Assembly (NCBI RefSeq): GCF_002142215.1
Contig: NZ_NAST01000010.1
Location: 1-64,000, forward strand
DNA length: 64,000 nucleotides
Reading direction: 5' to 3'
From: Gilliamella sp. N-G2
GTDB taxonomy: Bacteria > Pseudomonadota > Gammaproteobacteria > Enterobacterales > Orbaceae
Part shown: piece by piece, positions 46,259 to 56,306 of the stretch
Layout: every line of letters begins with the position of its first letter
How positions within the stretch are numbered: position 1 is the first letter of the stretch
Translations under genes and position numbers: made by a program
Notes under the pieces: generated by a model
Databases searched by the model: none
What the model was told of the DNA's origin: nothing
Seen by the model: only the letters and a program-made list of their open reading frames with translations

Positions 46259-47647
46259 TTAAACTTCAGCATTAATTGGACGAGGTATAAGAAAACTACA
46301 AATTAGAGCTAATACCGTAATCGCTAATCCAAGTAACATGCCATTAAAATAACCATCAATTGAACTACCATTCATCATTTGAATTGCTGGTAATAAAGCA
46401 AAACTTAAGCCAGCGCCTAAATTAAATGCACCGGCATTCATTCCTGGTAGAAAACCTGGGTTTTCGCTAGGTGATAAAACAACACCTAAGCCATTTAAGA
46501 TAATATTGGCCATGCCTGCGTAGAAAATACCTAGCACAATAACCCCTACCGATAAAATAGGTAGAGAATGAATGCCATAAAACATAATAACTAAAATGCC
46601 AATAACACAGCCCACAAGACCTAATTTTAACACATTGTTATAACCCATTGTTGGTGCCAACCTTCCGGAAAATGGTCCCACAAACCAACCAATTAAAGCA
46701 TAAGGAGTAAGAAAAATGAGTGAAGCCCAATCCGCTTCTAATCCAAAGCCAATCTCATGATTTTGAGCAATTGACATGACCAAACCATTAACAATGGCGA
46801 AAATACCTGTCATGGTTAAAGTTGTTGTTAATAATAGAGCCCATGTAGCACGTTTTTTCAAATGATTGGTGGTAACAAGTGGTTGTTTATTTCTTTTTTC
46901 TACATGCCAAAATAGAATAAAACATAAGATAGCAAACAGTGTTAATCCTACCACAATCAACCAATTTGCATTACCCAGTTTACCCGCTTCATTAAGCGCG
47001 AGTAATAGCGCAGCTATGGTTAGAACAATTAGCAAAACACCTAACCAATCCATTTTAGTGCCTGCCGATGGTTTGGATTCGGAGGCAAAACGGTGAACAA
47101 ATAAAGTGGAAATTGCAGCCACTATAGCTATAACCCAAAATACAGAACGAAAACCGAAATAAGTTGCAAGTAGACCACCAGCTATCGCATCAACACCAGC
47201 AATACCACCATTTACTGCTGTTATTATTCCCATTAACATACCATATTGTTTAACATCTTTTACTTCAAAACTTAACATTAACAAGCATAGCGGTACGACT
47301 GGTCCAGAGACACCTTGAATAATCCGCGCGGCATATAACACTTCAATATTTGGTGCAACAGCAGCTAAAACTGTACCTAATGTCATGATTAATAACATAG
47401 CAGTTAAGACTTTTTTTCGCCCTTTTATATCACTTAATCTTGGTAAAAATAATGAAAATAAAGCTGCTGCTGTGAAAAACGAGGTTTGCGATAGCCCAAC
47501 AGCAGCATCATTAGTTCCTAACTCTTTTGCTATGGTTACTAATACAGGGCTTAACATACTAGCATTAAGTTGGAAAGCAACACATGCAGCAAGTAAAGCC
47601 ATCATCAGTGTAAATACACTGGATTTACCTTTACTTTTTTCAATCAT
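46259..47647 (-). CDS. MFS transporter, probably for nucleosides
   Basis: Major facilitator protein of 462 residues with 12-14 hydrophobic helices. The motif-A-like loop is PRLSDIKGRKKVL and motif C is RIIQGVSGPVVPL, as in the DHA2 type of drug:H+ antiporters. It starts inside the end of the nucleoside hydrolase gene (ATGA overlap), and a ribokinase gene lies upstream. Uptake of ribonucleosides is therefore a better guess than drug export, but this rests on context only. Confidence 0.85.
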   Translation of the reverse strand: MIEKSKGKSSVFTLMMALLAACVAFQLNASMLSPVLVTIAKELGTNDAAVGLSQTSFFTAAALFSLFLPRLSDIKGRKKVLTAMLLIMTLGTVLAAVAPNIEVLYAARIIQGVSGPVVPLCLLMLSFEVKDVKQYGMLMGIITAVNGGIAGVDAIAGGLLATYFGFRSVFWVIAIVAAISTLFVHRFASESKPSAGTKMDWLGVLLIVLTIAALLLALNEAGKLGNANWLIVVGLTLFAILCFILFWHVEKRNKQPLVTTNHLKKRATWALLLTTTLTMTGIFAIVNGLVMSIAQNHEIGFGLEADWASLIFLTPYALIGWFVGPFSGRLAPTMGYNNVLKLGLVGCVIGILVIMFYGIHSLPILSVGVIVLGIFYAGMANIILNGLGVVLSPSENPGFLPGMNAGAFNLGAGLSFALLPAIQMMNGSSIDGYFNGMLLGLAITVLALICSFLIPRPINAEV

Positions 47648-48600
47648 AGATTAACCTCACCTATTCGTTCTAGGGAGTCAACAATTAAATCCCAAAAACC
47701 AGTATGATCAAGTTCAGTTGCAACCTGAGTATGACAACTATCATCAGGAGGAAAACGAAAATCAGCCACGGTCATTCCTAAAGTTAATGTACCTGTCAAT
47801 TCAATATCAACTGGCACTCGTTTAGTTTTTATTAACTCAGGATTTATAACATAAGCAACAGCGCAAGGGTCATGCACTGGCGGATAAGTAAAACCTTGAG
47901 CTTGTTTATACATTTTTCCGAAGAATTCCAGCATTTCCAAAACAAATTTAGCTGGTTTTGTTTTTATTGCAGATATTTTTTCAATTACTTCTGGTGTAGC
48001 TAATGCTTGATGGGTAAGATCTAATCCAACCATAGTAACAGGCCATTTTTCATTAAATACTATATGAGCAGCTTCTGGATCAATCTTGATATTAAACTCA
48101 GCAACAGCACTCCAGTTGCCAACATGATACCCACCACCCATCAAAACAACTTCTTTTACTCGCTCAACGATTTTCGGCTCTTTACGTACCGCCATTGCAA
48201 TATTAGTTAAACCGCCTGTTGGAACCAATGTGACTGTTTTAGGGGGATGTGACATGATGGTATCAATGATTAAATCAATAGCATGCCTTTTATCTAATTG
48301 AATTGCCGGTTCAGGTAAAACGGGGCCATCAAGTCCAGAGTCACCATGAATATCAGGTGCCACTTCTACATTTCTAATTAAAGGTCTTACCGCTCCTGCA
48401 GCAAAAGGTACATTTGTAATATTAGCGATACGTGCAACAGATAATGCATTACGAGTTACTTTTTCTAATGTTTGGTTACCAACAACCGTAGTTACCGCTA
48501 GCAATTCAATATTTGGATTACCATGAGCTAATAAAAGTGCGATAGCATCATCATGACCGGGATCGCAATCAAGGATAATTTTTTTTGGCTGATTTATCAT
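47644..48600 (-). CDS. nucleoside hydrolase (inosine/uridine-preferring type)
   Basis: Cleaves ribonucleosides to base and ribose. The 318-residue protein has the N-terminal calcium-binding signature DCDPGHDDA, the TTVVGNQT strand, HGDSGLDGP, and VHDPCAVAYV with the second metal/catalytic Asp-His region. The start at 48600 is chosen because GAGG lies nine bases upstream; a TTG at 48615 lacks such a site. It resembles RihA/RihB/RihC, but the exact member is not assigned. It sits between ribokinase and an MFS transporter gene, a complete uptake-hydrolysis-phosphorylation route. Confidence 0.92.
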   Translation of the reverse strand: MINQPKKIILDCDPGHDDAIALLLAHGNPNIELLAVTTVVGNQTLEKVTRNALSVARIANITNVPFAAGAVRPLIRNVEVAPDIHGDSGLDGPVLPEPAIQLDKRHAIDLIIDTIMSHPPKTVTLVPTGGLTNIAMAVRKEPKIVERVKEVVLMGGGYHVGNWSAVAEFNIKIDPEAAHIVFNEKWPVTMVGLDLTHQALATPEVIEKISAIKTKPAKFVLEMLEFFGKMYKQAQGFTYPPVHDPCAVAYVINPELIKTKRVPVDIELTGTLTLGMTVADFRFPPDDSCHTQVATELDHTGFWDLIVDSLERIGEVNL

Positions 48601-48621
48601 AAATCGGTTCCTCAAGTAAAT

Positions 48622-49815
48622 TTATATATTTGCCATTCGTTTAAGCACATTTTGATGCGATGGCATATTTGATGCACCTTCGCGCTCAACGGCTAAAGAT
48701 GCAAAAGCTGAAGCATAAACTGCTGCTTGATAAAGTGTTTCTCCTTTAGCCAATGAAGCACAAAAAGCTCCATTAAAAGCATCGCCAGCACCAGTTGTAT
48801 CAACAGGAACAGCTAAAAAAGGCTTAATATGTTGATGATGTTTTCCATCATAGATAAGAGAACCTTTACTACCTAAAGTAATAATGACTGTTTGAATCCC
48901 CAATGAATAAATTTTTTCTGCTGCAAGCTTAGCACTATCGAAATCATTAACTTCAACTCCTGACATTAAACTTGCTTCAGTTTCATTCGGAGTAACAATA
49001 TCGATATAAGACAATAACTGCTGAATATCTTTAGAATAAGGCGCCGGGTTTAATACCACTTTAACCCCCATTGCTTTAGCTAATTTCATTGCATTTAAAA
49101 CAGCATCAATATTATTTTCAAGTTGAACTAATAGAATATCAGATTGTTTAAGATAACTTTCTAACATTACAATTTCTTTATTAGTAATTGTTAAATTTGC
49201 ACCAGGATAGATGGCAATCATATTCTCACCATTCTCCTCAGAAACATAAATGACAGCATTGCCAGTAGGTTCTTTATCTGACTGATACAAAGTAAATGAG
49301 TTAATTTTCGATGAAGAAAGATGATCATGAGCAAATTGACTAAATTGATCGGTTCCAACTTTTGCAACAAAATGAACTTTTGCATCGGCATGACTTGCAG
49401 CAAGTGCTTGATTAGCACCTTTTCCACCTGGACCAATCATACTTTTTTGCGCTAGAATTGACTCGCCGCCTTTAGGAAATCTTGCCACTTGTGCAACAAT
49501 ATCAACATTAAATGAACCTAAAATACAAACATTACCGTTCATTCTGTCTCCTCGTTTTTTAAATTTCTGTTTATCATATCTTGTCATTAATGAGGTAATA
49601 CACTCTTTATCAGTAATATTGCTTACTAATCTATGCCTTTTAATCATGGCTCCACCATAACAACGAATAACTAATAATTGTTTCGCCAGTGTAGAGAGAT
49701 CTTTTCTAATAGTCTCTTTAGATACTTTAAATATTTCCGAAAAATATTGAACACTACCTCTTTCATGTTTATCTAAATAAGCTAAGATAGCTTTTTGTCT
49801 TTCTTCTAAGAACAT
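48622..49815 (-). CDS. rbsK: ribokinase with an N-terminal DeoR-type HTH extension
   Basis: A 397-residue frame. Residues 1-60 form a DeoR-type HTH (ERQKAILAYLDKHERGSVQY, VSKETIRKDLSTLA), followed by YGGAM and a short linker, with no DeoR effector domain. Residues 92-397 are a complete ribokinase (LGSFNVDIVA, GGKGANQALAA, catalytic VDTTGAGDAFNGA). Just before M92 is a strong ribosome site (GAGGAG at 49553-49548, five bases before the ATG at 49542). The kinase may thus be made alone, as a fusion with the HTH, or both. A ribose-sensing regulator is possible by analogy with HTH-kinase fusions. It is the first gene of the nucleoside salvage operon. Confidence 0.82.
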   Translation of the reverse strand: MFLEERQKAILAYLDKHERGSVQYFSEIFKVSKETIRKDLSTLAKQLLVIRCYGGAMIKRHRLVSNITDKECITSLMTRYDKQKFKKRGDRMNGNVCILGSFNVDIVAQVARFPKGGESILAQKSMIGPGGKGANQALAASHADAKVHFVAKVGTDQFSQFAHDHLSSSKINSFTLYQSDKEPTGNAVIYVSEENGENMIAIYPGANLTITNKEIVMLESYLKQSDILLVQLENNIDAVLNAMKLAKAMGVKVVLNPAPYSKDIQQLLSYIDIVTPNETEASLMSGVEVNDFDSAKLAAEKIYSLGIQTVIITLGSKGSLIYDGKHHQHIKPFLAVPVDTTGAGDAFNGAFCASLAKGETLYQAAVYASAFASLAVEREGASNMPSHQNVLKRMANI

Positions 49816-50177
49816 AAAGTAAACCTCTTGATGATTAAATAAAAGTATAGCTGGATTAAATCATTAAAAGAGTGATAATAATCATAACTTATGAGATAAA
49901 ACAGAAGCAAACGGAACTAAGATAGATTGGACTCGACTGCTTTAAAAATAATAAAATTTAATGAAAACTATTCATTTTATTACTGTCACATATATTAGTA
50001 ATAACTATTAGCAAAACAACTATACTTTTGCTATAACTCATAACGCTATATCAAGTTATCATAAAAGTAATAATCTAATTTCGATAATAAAAAATTAATT
50101 CCGTACTCGCACTGTCGCTAATTTATGCTAAAATCGCAAAACATAAATAATCTTTCTTAACATAAGGATGTAACGCA
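49816..50177. other. 362-base divergent region
   Basis: Separates the nucleoside operon (minus) and pntA (plus). An imperfect FNR-like dyad GTGAT-AATA-ATCAT (49872-49885; 8 of 10 fixed bases) lies 57 bases upstream of the ribokinase frame. No gene or clear terminator seen. Confidence 0.4.
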
Positions 50178-51710
50178 ATGCATATCGGTATACCAAAAGA
50201 ACGGTTAGCCAATGAAGCTAGAGTTGCAGCAACACCTCAAACCGTTGGACAACTGTTGAAACTAGGATTTACAGTTTCAGTAGAACAAGGTGCTGGGCAT
50301 GCTGCTCATTTCGAAGACCAAGCTTTTATTGATGCTGGAGCCACTATTCAAAGTACGAAGGATATTTGGCAAAATGATCTTATTTTAAAATTTCATGCGC
50401 CAACTGATGAAGAAATCGCTCTAATGAAAGAGGGATTAACGCTTATCAGCTATATCTATCCTGCTCAACATAAAGATCTTCTAGAAAAACTTGCAACTAA
50501 AAATATCACTGTAATGGCAATGGATTGTGTACCTCGTATTTCACGAGCTCAATCACTTGATGCATTAAGTTCAATGTCTAACATTGCTGGTTACCGTTCA
50601 GTTATTGAAGCAGCAAATCAGTTCGGTCGATTCTTTACTGGGCAAGTTACTGCTGCAGGTAAAGTACCACCAGCAAAAGTGTTGGTAATTGGTGCGGGTG
50701 TAGCGGGCCTTGCTGCAATTGGTGCGGCAGTTAGCTTAGGTGCTATTGTTCGTGCATTTGATACACGACCTGAAGTTGCAGAACAAATTAATAGTATGGG
50801 TGCTGACTTCTTAGAATTAGATTTCGAAGAAGAAGCCGGTTCTGGTGATGGCTATGCTAAACAAATGTCTGCTGCATTTATTGAAGCAGAAATGGCATTA
50901 TTTGCTGAACAAGCTAAAGATGTTGACATCATTATCACTACAGCATTAATTCCAGGTAAACCTGCACCAAAACTTATTTCAAAAGAGATGGTTGAATCAA
51001 TGAAACCAGGCAGTGTTATTGTTGATTTAGCAGCTTTAACTGGTGGTAACTGCGAATTAACTAAACCAGGTGAAGTATTCGAAACTGATAATAATGTTAA
51101 AATTGTTGGTTATACCGATTTAGCTAACCGTATGCCTGCACAAGCATCACAATTATACGGTACTAACATTGTTAATTTATTAAAACTACTTGCTAAAGAA
51201 AAAGATGGTAATATTGACATCAACTTTGATGATGTAGTGATTCGTGGTGTAACTGTAGTTAAAGACAAAGAAATAACTTGGCCTGCTCCACCAATTCAAG
51301 TTTCAGCACAACCACAGAAAAAAGCGGTTGAGCCTGTGGCTAAACCTGAACCAAAACCAATGTCACCAGCCAAAAAATATAGCATTCTTGCTTTATTAAT
51401 TATTGCCTATTTCTGGTTAGCAAACTCTGTGCCTGAGAGCTTTTTAGGTCACTTTACCGTATTTGCTTTATCATGTGTTGTTGGTTATTACGTAGTATGG
51501 AATGTAACCCATTCATTACATACACCACTAATGTCTGTTACTAATGCTATATCGGGTATTATATTAGTCGGTGCAATATTACAAGTCGGTGATGATAATG
51601 GCTTAACTACGGCGATTGCCTTTGTTGCTATTTTGATTGCTAGTATCAATATTTTTGGTGGATTCTTTGTTACCCAAAGAATGCTAAAAATGTTTCAACG
51701 TGGCAAGTAA
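50178..51710 (+). CDS. pntA: NAD(P) transhydrogenase, alpha subunit
   Basis: Proton-translocating transhydrogenase subunit in the inner membrane, driving NADPH formation from NADH. Its 510 residues equal E. coli PntA. It has an NAD-binding domain I with [20 protein letters not shown] and [11 protein letters not shown], a Pro/Lys-rich hinge, and C-terminal membrane helices (from about residue 400). AAGGATG precedes the ATG. It forms an operon with pntB. Confidence 0.97.
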   Translation: MHIGIPKERLANEARVAATPQTVGQLLKLGFTVSVEQGAGHAAHFEDQAFIDAGATIQSTKDIWQNDLILKFHAPTDEEIALMKEGLTLISYIYPAQHKDLLEKLATKNITVMAMDCVPRISRAQSLDALSSMSNIAGYRSVIEAANQFGRFFTGQVTAAGKVPPAKVLVIGAGVAGLAAIGAAVSLGAIVRAFDTRPEVAEQINSMGADFLELDFEEEAGSGDGYAKQMSAAFIEAEMALFAEQAKDVDIIITTALIPGKPAPKLISKEMVESMKPGSVIVDLAALTGGNCELTKPGEVFETDNNVKIVGYTDLANRMPAQASQLYGTNIVNLLKLLAKEKDGNIDINFDDVVIRGVTVVKDKEITWPAPPIQVSAQPQKKAVEPVAKPEPKPMSPAKKYSILALLIIAYFWLANSVPESFLGHFTVFALSCVVGYYVVWNVTHSLHTPLMSVTNAISGIILVGAILQVGDDNGLTTAIAFVAILIASINIFGGFFVTQRMLKMFQRGK

Positions 51711-51725
51711 AGGAGATTATTGATA

Positions 51726-53114
51726 ATGTTAAGTCATGGAATCATTCAAGCAGCTTATGTTATTGCTGCATTACTATTTATCTTTAGTTTACGAGGCCTA
51801 TCAAATCAAGAATCAGCTAAATCTGGAAACATTTATGGCATGATCGGTATGGCAATTGCACTTATTGCTGCTGTTGCTAGTATCAAAGGTGGACTACACT
51901 GGATCATTATTGCTATGGTTATTGGTGCCGCTATCGGTCTTTATCTAGCTAAAAAAGTAGAAATGACCCAAATGCCAGAACTGGTTGCGCTTCTCCATAG
52001 TTTTGTTGGTATGGCGGCCGTTCTTGTTGGTATAAACAGCTTCTTAGATCCGCACATGATTGCACCGAATGAAGTAACAATTCATTTAGTTGAAATTTTT
52101 GTAGGTGTATTTATCGGTGCTGTTACCTTCTCAGGATCAGTTGTAGCATTTGGAAAGTTAAATGGTAAAATTAGTTCAAAACCATTATCTCTCCCATATA
52201 AACACTACCTAAATCTAGCAGCAATAGTTGTATCAGTTATCTTGATGTTTATATTTATTAATGTACAAACTGGCGCAGGAGCCTTAGTTTGTTTACTTAT
52301 CATGACAATTATTGCATTAGTGTTTGGTTTCCACCTTGTAGCATCAATTGGTGGTGCGGATATGCCTGTTGTTATCTCAATGCTTAACTCCTATTCTGGT
52401 TGGGCGGCAGCAGCGGCAGGCTTTATGTTACAAAACGATCTTCTAATTGTAACTGGCGCGTTAGTGGGTTCTTCTGGTGCAATTCTTTCTTACATTATGT
52501 GTAAAGCAATGAATCGTTCATTTATCAGCGTAATTGCCGGTGGTTTTGGTAGTGATGGCAGTTCATCAAGCTCTTCAGAAGAAGAACAAGGTGAATACCG
52601 TGAAATGCAACCAGCAGAAGTTGCGCAAACCTTAAAAGAAGCTCGCTCGGTAATAATCGTACCTGGTTACGGTATGGCCGTTGCTCAAGCTCAAGGTGCA
52701 GTAAGTAACATTACTGAAAAACTTCGTGGTATGGGTATAGAAGTTCGCTTTGGTATTCACCCAGTTGCAGGACGTTTACCTGGCCATATGAACGTATTAT
52801 TAGCTGAAGCAAAAGTCCCTTATGATATTGTATTAGAAATGGATGAAATCAATGATGACTTCCCTGATACAGATGTTGTTTGGGTAATTGGTGCTAACGA
52901 TACAGTTAATCCGGCGGCAGAAGAAGATCCTAATAGCCCTATCGCAGGAATGCCAGTTCTAGAAGTTTGGAAAGCAAAAACTGTCATTATTTCAAAACGT
53001 TCTATGAATACCGGCTATGCTGGCGTGCAAAACCCACTATTCTTTAAAGAAAATAGCTACATGTTATTTGGTGATGCTAAAGATAGTGTTGAAAAAGTGT
53101 TGCAAAATTTATAA
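51726..53114 (+). CDS. pntB: NAD(P) transhydrogenase, beta subunit
   Basis: Membrane proton channel and NADP-binding domain III. Starting at the ATG at 51726 gives 462 residues, as in E. coli; a TTG at 51720 is possible but too close to AGGAG (51711-51715). N-terminal helices (to about 260) include [14 protein letters not shown]. Domain III has [32 protein letters not shown] and [12 protein letters not shown], then [18 protein letters not shown] perfect palindromic terminator follows. Confidence 0.97.
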   Translation: MLSHGIIQAAYVIAALLFIFSLRGLSNQESAKSGNIYGMIGMAIALIAAVASIKGGLHWIIIAMVIGAAIGLYLAKKVEMTQMPELVALLHSFVGMAAVLVGINSFLDPHMIAPNEVTIHLVEIFVGVFIGAVTFSGSVVAFGKLNGKISSKPLSLPYKHYLNLAAIVVSVILMFIFINVQTGAGALVCLLIMTIIALVFGFHLVASIGGADMPVVISMLNSYSGWAAAAAGFMLQNDLLIVTGALVGSSGAILSYIMCKAMNRSFISVIAGGFGSDGSSSSSSEEEQGEYREMQPAEVAQTLKEARSVIIVPGYGMAVAQAQGAVSNITEKLRGMGIEVRFGIHPVAGRLPGHMNVLLAEAKVPYDIVLEMDEINDDFPDTDVVWVIGANDTVNPAAEEDPNSPIAGMPVLEVWKAKTVIISKRSMNTGYAGVQNPLFFKENSYMLFGDAKDSVEKVLQNL

Positions 53115-53135
53115 TAATGTAACCATTAAAAATAA

Positions 53136-53167
53136 AAACAAACTGCGACTTAAGTCGCAGTTTGTTT
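53136..53167. terminator. perfect 32-base palindrome, bidirectional terminator
   Basis: Positions 53136-53151 and 53152-53167 are exact reverse complements (core CTGCGACTT/AAGTCGCAG), with A- and T-rich ends on both sides. It lies between pntB and the convergent hydrolase gene. Confidence 0.85.
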
Positions 53168-53178
53168 AATGACAATTT

Positions 53179-54210
53179 TTATTTTTTGAATGTTTTAGAT
53201 AAAAAGCCAATAATGAGATCTGTAACTTCATGATGTATCTCCCCTCTCGCACGATAACCACCATCTTTACAAATAATACTTTCATCTTGTTTCTCTTGTT
53301 TTAAGATATCTAATGCATTGGATTTACAAATTTGAATAAAACTGAAATGCATTGCATCTGGAATAATAATATAATTTGAGGACGATTTTGGTAGAAATTC
53401 TTGTACATAACCTGATTCAAGTTTAGCATCCGTATCATCTATATCTATTCCAGCTCCAATAATAAGAGCAGGAATTTTAATTTTTTCTAAGCTATCTACT
53501 GTGAATCCTCTTGTCAAACCAGCATCTAAAGATATGAATGCCTTTATCCTAGGGTCTAACATACTTTTATTCAGTTCTGGATTTGCTAAACCAAGTTCTG
53601 ACATCAAATGACAACCTTTTAAATATGAATACTTTTTACAATCCTCATTGAAAGTGTCAGTATTAAATCTAGCGCCAGAAAGTGCAATTATTGACCAACC
53701 ACCTAACGAATGGCCTATAGCGACAATCTGATTAAAATTAACAATATTGGAAAATGTTTGATTGCCAATCAAAGCATCAATTGTTTTACTTAAATCTTGT
53801 GGACGTAACCATAGTTTAGATGATTGTTCAATATTACGATCAAATATTGTTGTTCCTGGATGGTTGGGAGCCGCAACAATATAACCTTTTAAAGCTAGTT
53901 CATTAGCAAGCCAACTTAGATTTTGCCAACTTCCACCATAACCATGTGAAAGCAAAGCTAATGGATATTTAGTCGTACTGATTTTCGGTTCAGCATCAGG
54001 AGTAACTTCATGACCATAAAAAATAGCATTTTCAGCTATAGTAACAGCGTCATGGTTATTGTTAGTAGGATACCAAACAGCAATATCAAGCGGTCTGCCA
54101 TCTTGTTTATCATAGTGAATTCGCTTGAAACCAATATGTTCTGATGCGTTGGAAATAAGAGGAAAAAGTAAAATAAATAAATTAATTACACAAAAAAGAA
54201 GCTTAACCAT
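53179..54210 (-). CDS. secreted alpha/beta hydrolase, PAF-acetylhydrolase/dienelactone-hydrolase-like
   Basis: The 343-residue protein has a signal peptide (MVKLLFCVINLFILLFPLISNA), so it is periplasmic or secreted. Family marks are WYPT, an oxyanion-hole strand LLSHGYGGSWQNL, a nucleophile elbow AIGHSLGGWS, the acid in FISLDAGLTR and the late His in DAMHFSFIQIC. Several Cys in the C-terminal half may pair. The natural ester substrate is unknown. AAGGA lies six bases before the ATG. It is a lone gene, convergent with pntB. Confidence 0.85.
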   Translation of the reverse strand: MVKLLFCVINLFILLFPLISNASEHIGFKRIHYDKQDGRPLDIAVWYPTNNNHDAVTIAENAIFYGHEVTPDAEPKISTTKYPLALLSHGYGGSWQNLSWLANELALKGYIVAAPNHPGTTIFDRNIEQSSKLWLRPQDLSKTIDALIGNQTFSNIVNFNQIVAIGHSLGGWSIIALSGARFNTDTFNEDCKKYSYLKGCHLMSELGLANPELNKSMLDPRIKAFISLDAGLTRGFTVDSLEKIKIPALIIGAGIDIDDTDAKLESGYVQEFLPKSSSNYIIIPDAMHFSFIQICKSNALDILKQEKQDESIICKDGGYRARGEIHHEVTDLIIGFLSKTFKK

Positions 54211-54321
54211 CCATTATCCTTAACAAGGTATTTTTATTATAATCTAAATAAGAAATGAACTAAAATCATTATTGAATATATAAATTACAATTTTGAAATA
54301 AATATAAAATGAGAAAAACGA

Positions 54322-54966
54322 TCAATGATCTTCAAGTTTTATTTGTTCTTTATGATAAAGGTAATAAGCCCCGCGAGAAACCATTCGAAGTTGAAAAATA
54401 AGATCTTCTATTAATTTTTGACGTTGAATAATATCAAAATCAATAGCTTCCGCTCCAGCATTAAAAGCAATAGTAACCATAGCTTCTGCTTGGGCTTCAT
54501 TATAATGATGTGGCATTTGATTAGCATTATCTAAATAATCAACGAGTTCGACGATAAAATGCTGAATTTCACGAGCAATCGCTGATCGAAAATCAGAAGA
54601 TGTTCCGGCTTTTTCACGCAGTAATAACAAGAATACTTTAGGATTTTTATCAATAAATTCAATAAATGTCGTTACCGAAGTTCTAAGAACACTACCACCT
54701 TTTTCAATACGCTTTCGGGCTTGACGTAATAATTGACGAAGTGTTAATCCGCTCTCATCAACCATTGCTAAACCTAACTCATCCATATCACGAAAATGTC
54801 GATAAAATGAGGTGGCAGCAATACCTGCTTCACGAGCAACTTCTCGTAGACTCAAACTTGCAAAACCTTGTTCTGCATTAAGTTGATTAAACGCAGCATC
54901 AATAAGACTTCGTCGAGTTCTCTCTTTTTGCAGTGCTCTAACCCCATAGGTTTTAACATTTTTCAT
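54322..54966 (-). CDS. fabR: TetR-family repressor of unsaturated fatty acid synthesis
   Basis: Represses fabA/fabB and so sets the ratio of unsaturated to saturated fatty acids. Its 214 residues match E. coli FabR in length. The TetR HTH is [20 protein letters not shown]-like (residues 35-55), followed by the FabR ligand domain ([20 protein letters not shown]). It lies 28 bases after oxyR on the same strand, likely co-transcribed. In E. coli fabR is paired with sthA next to oxyR; sthA is missing here. Confidence 0.95.
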   Translation of the reverse strand: MKNVKTYGVRALQKERTRRSLIDAAFNQLNAEQGFASLSLREVAREAGIAATSFYRHFRDMDELGLAMVDESGLTLRQLLRQARKRIEKGGSVLRTSVTTFIEFIDKNPKVFLLLLREKAGTSSDFRSAIAREIQHFIVELVDYLDNANQMPHHYNEAQAEAMVTIAFNAGAEAIDFDIIQRQKLIEDLIFQLRMVSRGAYYLYHKEQIKLEDH

Positions 54967-54994
54967 TTTTTTAATTCTGCAATAAAAAAATATA

Positions 54995-55918
54995 TTACTT
55001 TTGACCTAATAGGCGTTCTTTTTCAGCAAATACTTTCGGCATGTGATCACGAATAGTTTTCGCAATAGTTTCATAACGTGAACGTAATGGAGAACCAGGT
55101 CGATAAATTAAGGCGATACTACGTGTTGGAACAGGGTCTGTACACGGAATATAACAAATATTATCTCGAGTACGTTCATTTGGTGCGGCTAACTCAGGAA
55201 ATAAAGTAATTCCACGCCCTGCTGATATCATGCTACGCAATGTTTCTAAACTCGTTGCTTTAAACTGTTTATCTTCATCAATTCCGACTTGAAAACAATA
55301 TCCCATTGCATGTTCACGCAAACAATGACCATCTTCTAACATTAAAAATTTCTGGCCTTTTAAGCTAGAAAGTTTGACCGTTTGTTTACTTGCTAATTCA
55401 TCATTTGCTGGAACAGCTAAAAACATCGGTTCATTAAATAGAGGAAGCTCGATGAATTGCGCAGTTTCTTTTACTTGGGCAATAATCGCACAATCTAGTT
55501 TTCCACTCTCAAGTTGAGCAACAATATTGGCAGTTTGAGCTTCATGCAAATAAAGTTCTAATTGAGGAAAAGATTCGTGTAAAACGGTAATTACATGCGG
55601 TAATAAATAGGGTGCAATCGTTGGGATTAAACCTATATGCATCGGACCAGACATCTCTTCACCTTGACGACTAGCCATCTCTTTTAAAATTTGTATATTA
55701 CGTAAAATTTCTTTGGCTTGCTCAACAAGCATCATACCGGTTTGGGTAAATAACACTTTGCGACTAGTTCGCTCAAGTAACATTACACCTAATTCGTCTT
55801 CAAGTTTTCTGATTTGACCACTTAATGTTGGTTGACTAACATTACAAGCATCTGCTGCTTTACGAAAGTGCCGAAATTCAGCTAACGATACAAAATATTC
55901 CAAATCACGAATATTCAT
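54995..55918 (-). CDS. oxyR: hydrogen peroxide-sensing LysR regulator OxyR
   Basis: Activates the peroxide response when its Cys pair is oxidised. The 307-residue protein has an N-terminal LysR HTH ([20 protein letters not shown]) and the redox pair C199/C208 in [11 protein letters not shown], at the same numbers as in E. coli. The promoter region (55919 onward) is AT-rich. It is followed by fabR. Confidence 0.97.
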   Translation of the reverse strand: MNIRDLEYFVSLAEFRHFRKAADACNVSQPTLSGQIRKLEDELGVMLLERTSRKVLFTQTGMMLVEQAKEILRNIQILKEMASRQGEEMSGPMHIGLIPTIAPYLLPHVITVLHESFPQLELYLHEAQTANIVAQLESGKLDCAIIAQVKETAQFIELPLFNEPMFLAVPANDELASKQTVKLSSLKGQKFLMLEDGHCLREHAMGYCFQVGIDEDKQFKATSLETLRSMISAGRGITLFPELAAPNERTRDNICYIPCTDPVPTRSIALIYRPGSPLRSRYETIAKTIRDHMPKVFAEKERLLGQK

Positions 55919-56306
55919 AGTGTCCCCAAAAAATTATCAGTTAATGGTTATATACTCAGAAATATAATAAATAGATATAAAATACTACTGTTTTTTGTAT
56001 AAAAATCATTTATAAAATAAGAGTATCAAATTCAGTAAAATTAATTAGTCATTTAAATACAGATAAAATCTGTTGTTATGCATAATTTCTTGATGCTTAA
56101 TAGGCTAACTTTATTAATTGTACTATATAAATTGCTATTGTTGATAATTATGTTTAAAAAATCAAATAGAATCTTTGATGATTATAAACTAAATCCCATC
56201 ATTCTACTTACCATAGTCATATTAAGAAAAATGGAAAGTTAAAAGTAATTGCGATATAATCGCGCGCTAGATTGCTATATAGACTATTATTAATTTGAGG
56301 TGCGCT
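55919..56306. other. 388-base divergent region, oxyR/pcnB promoters
   Basis: Holds the pcnB promoter: TGGAAA (56232-56237), 17 bases, TATAAT (56255-56260), with start near 56267. OxyR usually binds its own promoter, but I could not place a clear OxyR motif. No gene seen. Confidence 0.5.
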
